From contig JALIZF010001802.1 in assembly GCA_029948255.1 (NCBI GenBank), forward strand, positions 521,001-585,000: DNA of 64,000 bases. The letters run 5' to 3'. A model generated the notes under the pieces. It made no database searches and was not told the origin of the DNA. It saw only the letters and a list, made by a program, of their open reading frames with translations. The DNA comes from Telmatactis stephensoni. Lineage: Eukaryota; Cnidaria; Anthozoa; Actiniaria; Isophelliidae. The position numbers were made by a program, and so were the translations under genes. Shown here piece after piece: positions 62,501 to 64,000 of this stretch. How positions within the stretch are numbered: the first letter of the stretch is position 1; each line of letters starts with the position of its first letter.

Positions 62501-63931
62501 ATGAGAAAGAACATGATTAAAGTGTAGTGTTAGTATTTTCATATTAGTGCTGAAAGATGGTGTTTTGTTGCGAGATATTTCAAAACCACCTTTATAAATG
62601 CGACCAAGTCCACGGAAATCCATTTGATCTGAGCAGTTGAATACTACAACGTACTTGCCAAGGGCTTTACCCATATCCTTAGTTGTTTCTGTTTGAATTC
62701 AAAAGCACAGTTACGTGAGTAACTTGGAAAAGGTTTGATAGAACTGAGAAGAGCAAAGGCAAACAATGCAAGTAAGATTGCATAAGAAGTGTTTTATACA
62801 CAACTGAACTGCTACTGTCCGTGAAGTCAAAATTTACTTTATGAAGGCATACAATGAAGATTGTAATAGCAATGGCATAAATAATGATAATGATGATAAT
62901 GAAGATGATGATGATGACGATAACCGCCGCCCGGTGGGCTCAGTTGGTAATCCATCAGTCTCTTGTGCAGGGAGGTCGTGGGTTCAAGCCCCGGCCGGAC
63001 CAACTCTCAGGGTCTTTAAATAATTGAGGAGAAGGTGCTGCCTTTGTAATTACATCTGCAAACGGTTAGACCTTCGCGTCTTCTCGGATAAGGATGTTAA
63101 ACCGTAGGCCCCGTCTGCTTTCACTCTAACCCCGCTTGTATAGTGGACGTAAAAGATCCTGTTGTACTGTTCGCAAAGAGTAGGAGATTGTCGCCCGGTA
63201 CAACAGTCTGTCCTTACTACTAACAAACTCTTAGCGCATTTGATTATATTCATATAGATATTTGCGCTATATAAATGCTAAAATTTCATTTCATTTTTAC
63301 GATAAGATCTAACCTGTTTTTCCTGTGCCAGCTGGACCTGCAGGCGCACCACCCATAGACATGCCCAAAGCCTGCGCAAGAGTAATATAACAGCGATCCG
63401 TCAAAGGTGTAATGACCAGCCTGTCAGTGCAGCCAAGAAACTCATTCTGATAGCTAAAGTCCACGTCTGTAATGGACACTATGCAATCATCGATATCTTC
63501 TTTGAAGTAAAAACGGGATTGCTTTAACCACTCGAAGTCTGTGACAGAACGAATATGCATCTTGACCTGAAAGGTTAGAGAAACGTAGTAAGTGTGTAAG
63601 CATTGATGATTTACAGTTTGCAAATGTTTCCTGTCTGTTTTATTATTGCATTGTTGCATGATATTGTCACGGTGCTGTGCTGGTGTTAGCATACAATGTC
63701 CCTTACCAGGTCATCAAATATGTCTCTCTGATGCACGTGGATAGTAACAAGTGTTTCAAACTTGGTTCTTTCCATCTTTGTAAGTTCTTGCGTAGTTACA
63801 TCGATAAGGGAGTTCAGCATATTCAAGAACTTCTGATTGGTAGTTGACATAGCTTTCTTGTCATGACGAGCATGTTTGAGAGCCTCTTCAGCATCTCTCG
63901 TCCAAATCATTTGGATACCAAGTAAACCAAC
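56564..63931 (-). CDS. Axonemal dynein heavy chain (DNAH5/8-like), 17 exons covering AAA1-AAA3
   Basis: Outer-arm ciliary motor ATPase. Exons, 5' to 3': 63931-63707, 63566-63314, 62688-62590, 62471-62284, 62150-62064, 61999-61892, 61812-61678, 61428-61267, 60528-60282, 60009-59768, 59614-59474, 59309-59075, 58860-58718, 58571-58437, 58288-58166, 57666-57453 and 56670-56564. Phases agree throughout. Signatures: linker end with [13 protein letters not shown]1 P-loop GPAGTGKT, then [17 protein letters not shown] and Walker [24 protein letters not shown] and [13 protein letters not shown]2 P-loop [21 protein letters not shown] and [22 protein letters not shown]3 P-loop GEQGTAKT with FVDDINMP; then [15 protein letters not shown]. 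The 5' part lies beyond the right edge. The remainder of AAA3, AAA4-6, stalk and C-terminus (about 2000 residues) should follow to the left but are not seen. Full family length is about 4600 residues. Confidence 0.93.
57235..57325 (-). other. tRNA-like SINE head in dynein intron
   Basis: The minus strand reads TTTAGCTCAGTTGGCAGAGC (good A box and D-arm) and later GTTGGATCAAATCCCA (B-box-like, G-A instead of T-C). The anticodon stem pairs poorly and the apparent anticodon ACA is unusual, so this is not a convincing functional tRNA. Most likely the head of a tRNA-derived SINE whose body continues to about 57150. Confidence 0.6.
57651..57838. repeat. Four-copy minisatellite made of a dynein exon start and its splice acceptor
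   Basis: CTATCTCGTTGGTTACCTAC followed by AACACATTCAA begins at 57651, 57698, 57743 and 57792 (periods 47, 45 and 49). The first copy contains the true acceptor (AG at 57668-57667) and first codons of the 57666-57453 exon. The other three repeat the same acceptor and codons upstream of it. Confidence 0.92.
60543..60925 (-). mobile_element. 5'-truncated LINE 3' end in dynein intron
   Basis: The minus-strand frame [14 protein letters not shown] ... [12 protein letters not shown] ... [14 protein letters not shown] is the C-terminal tail that follows reverse transcriptase in CR1/L2/jockey-like elements (pattern 'xxWNxLPxExx...FKxxLxxYY'). It is followed by a short 3' UTR (ACAGTAATTGGTAAACC) and an AATAAATAAATAAATAAAAA tail at 60545-60575. 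It lies in the intron between exons 61267 and 60528. Clade not decided. Confidence 0.78.
62870..62916. repeat. GAT/AAT-type microsatellite
   Basis: AATGATAATGATGATAATGAAGATGATGATGATGAC in the dynein intron immediately before the SINE target site. Confidence 0.9.
62924..63298 (+). mobile_element. Full-length tRNA-derived SINE with 7-base target duplication
   Basis: The head CCGCCGCCCGGTGGGCTCAG carries an A-box-like segment, and GTGGGTTCAAGCCCCG an exact B box. The body includes TTCTCGGATAAGGATGTTAA and CCGTAGGCCCCGTCTGC. The tail GCGCTATATAAATGCTAAAA ends in TTTCATTTCATTTTT. Flanked by ACGATAA at 62917-62923 and 63299-63305. It differs in body sequence from the 11.6/20.5-kb family. The central GATGTTAA segment resembles conserved SINE core domains; which one I cannot fix without a search. 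Confidence 0.88.
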
Positions 63932-64000
63932 CTAGCAATTAAATAACAGTTTAGATTGTGGCAAACGTTGGTGAAAAAAGACATCAGCAAAAAAGCAGAA

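Noticed and set aside
1..64000. CRISPR arrays, operons, bacterial promoters or phage
   Set aside because: The window is plainly animal nuclear DNA with spliced genes; the repeats present are MITEs, SINEs, microsatellites and an LTR element, none with spacer-repeat structure.

Overview
This is a stretch of animal nuclear genome, most likely from an anthozoan cnidarian (a stony coral or sea anemone). The evidence is compact intron-containing genes with animal splice signals, a tandem family of single-exon rhodopsin-like receptors, axonemal dynein, TRAF, AT-rich spacers and a very dense load of palindromic DNA transposons. No bacterial, organellar or CRISPR features were seen.

Layout. (1) 1-20.7 kb is a degenerating tandem array of rhodopsin-like GPCR genes on the minus strand: one intact gene (2517-3497), two nearly full-length copies broken only by single-base insertions (11894-12879 and 14662-15641), a 3' relic near 7.3 kb and a 5' relic (18467-20730) interrupted by two mobile elements. 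The spacers share repeated sequence and carry MITEs and a 1.65-kb, nearly perfectly palindromic element. (2) 20.7-26.3 kb is repeat territory with a dead PIF/Harbinger transposase. (3) 26.4-34.8 kb, plus strand, holds the last eight exons of a 5-oxoprolinase (OPLAH) gene. Its last intron contains nested transposons, including a small two-exon gene I do not recognise. (4) 36.1-45.1 kb, minus strand, is a complete five-exon TRAF-family gene (RING, two TRAF zinc fingers, MATH/TRAF-C). Its introns are built largely of palindromic elements. (5) 46.0-49.25 kb is a degraded segmental copy of the OPLAH 3' end plus the TRAF MATH exon. (6) 49.34-55.89 kb, minus strand, is an LTR retroelement with gag, protease and env-like remnants, no visible reverse transcriptase or integrase, and two mismatched LTRs. 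(7) 56.5-63.9 kb, minus strand, carries 17 consecutive exons of an axonemal dynein heavy chain (DNAH5/8-like) covering AAA1 to AAA3. The gene enters from the right edge, and its 3' half is not found to the left.

How the genes relate. OPLAH (gamma-glutamyl cycle), TRAF (immune and stress signalling), the GPCRs (chemosensory or peptide signalling) and dynein (ciliary motility) are unrelated neighbours. What links the region is its repeat biology. Local duplications provide paralogous empty sites and intact comparators, so several insertions can be dated and bounded to the base from the sequence alone. The abrupt ends of OPLAH (no 5' exons) and DNAH (no 3' exons) mean either true rearrangement, very long introns or an assembly join.
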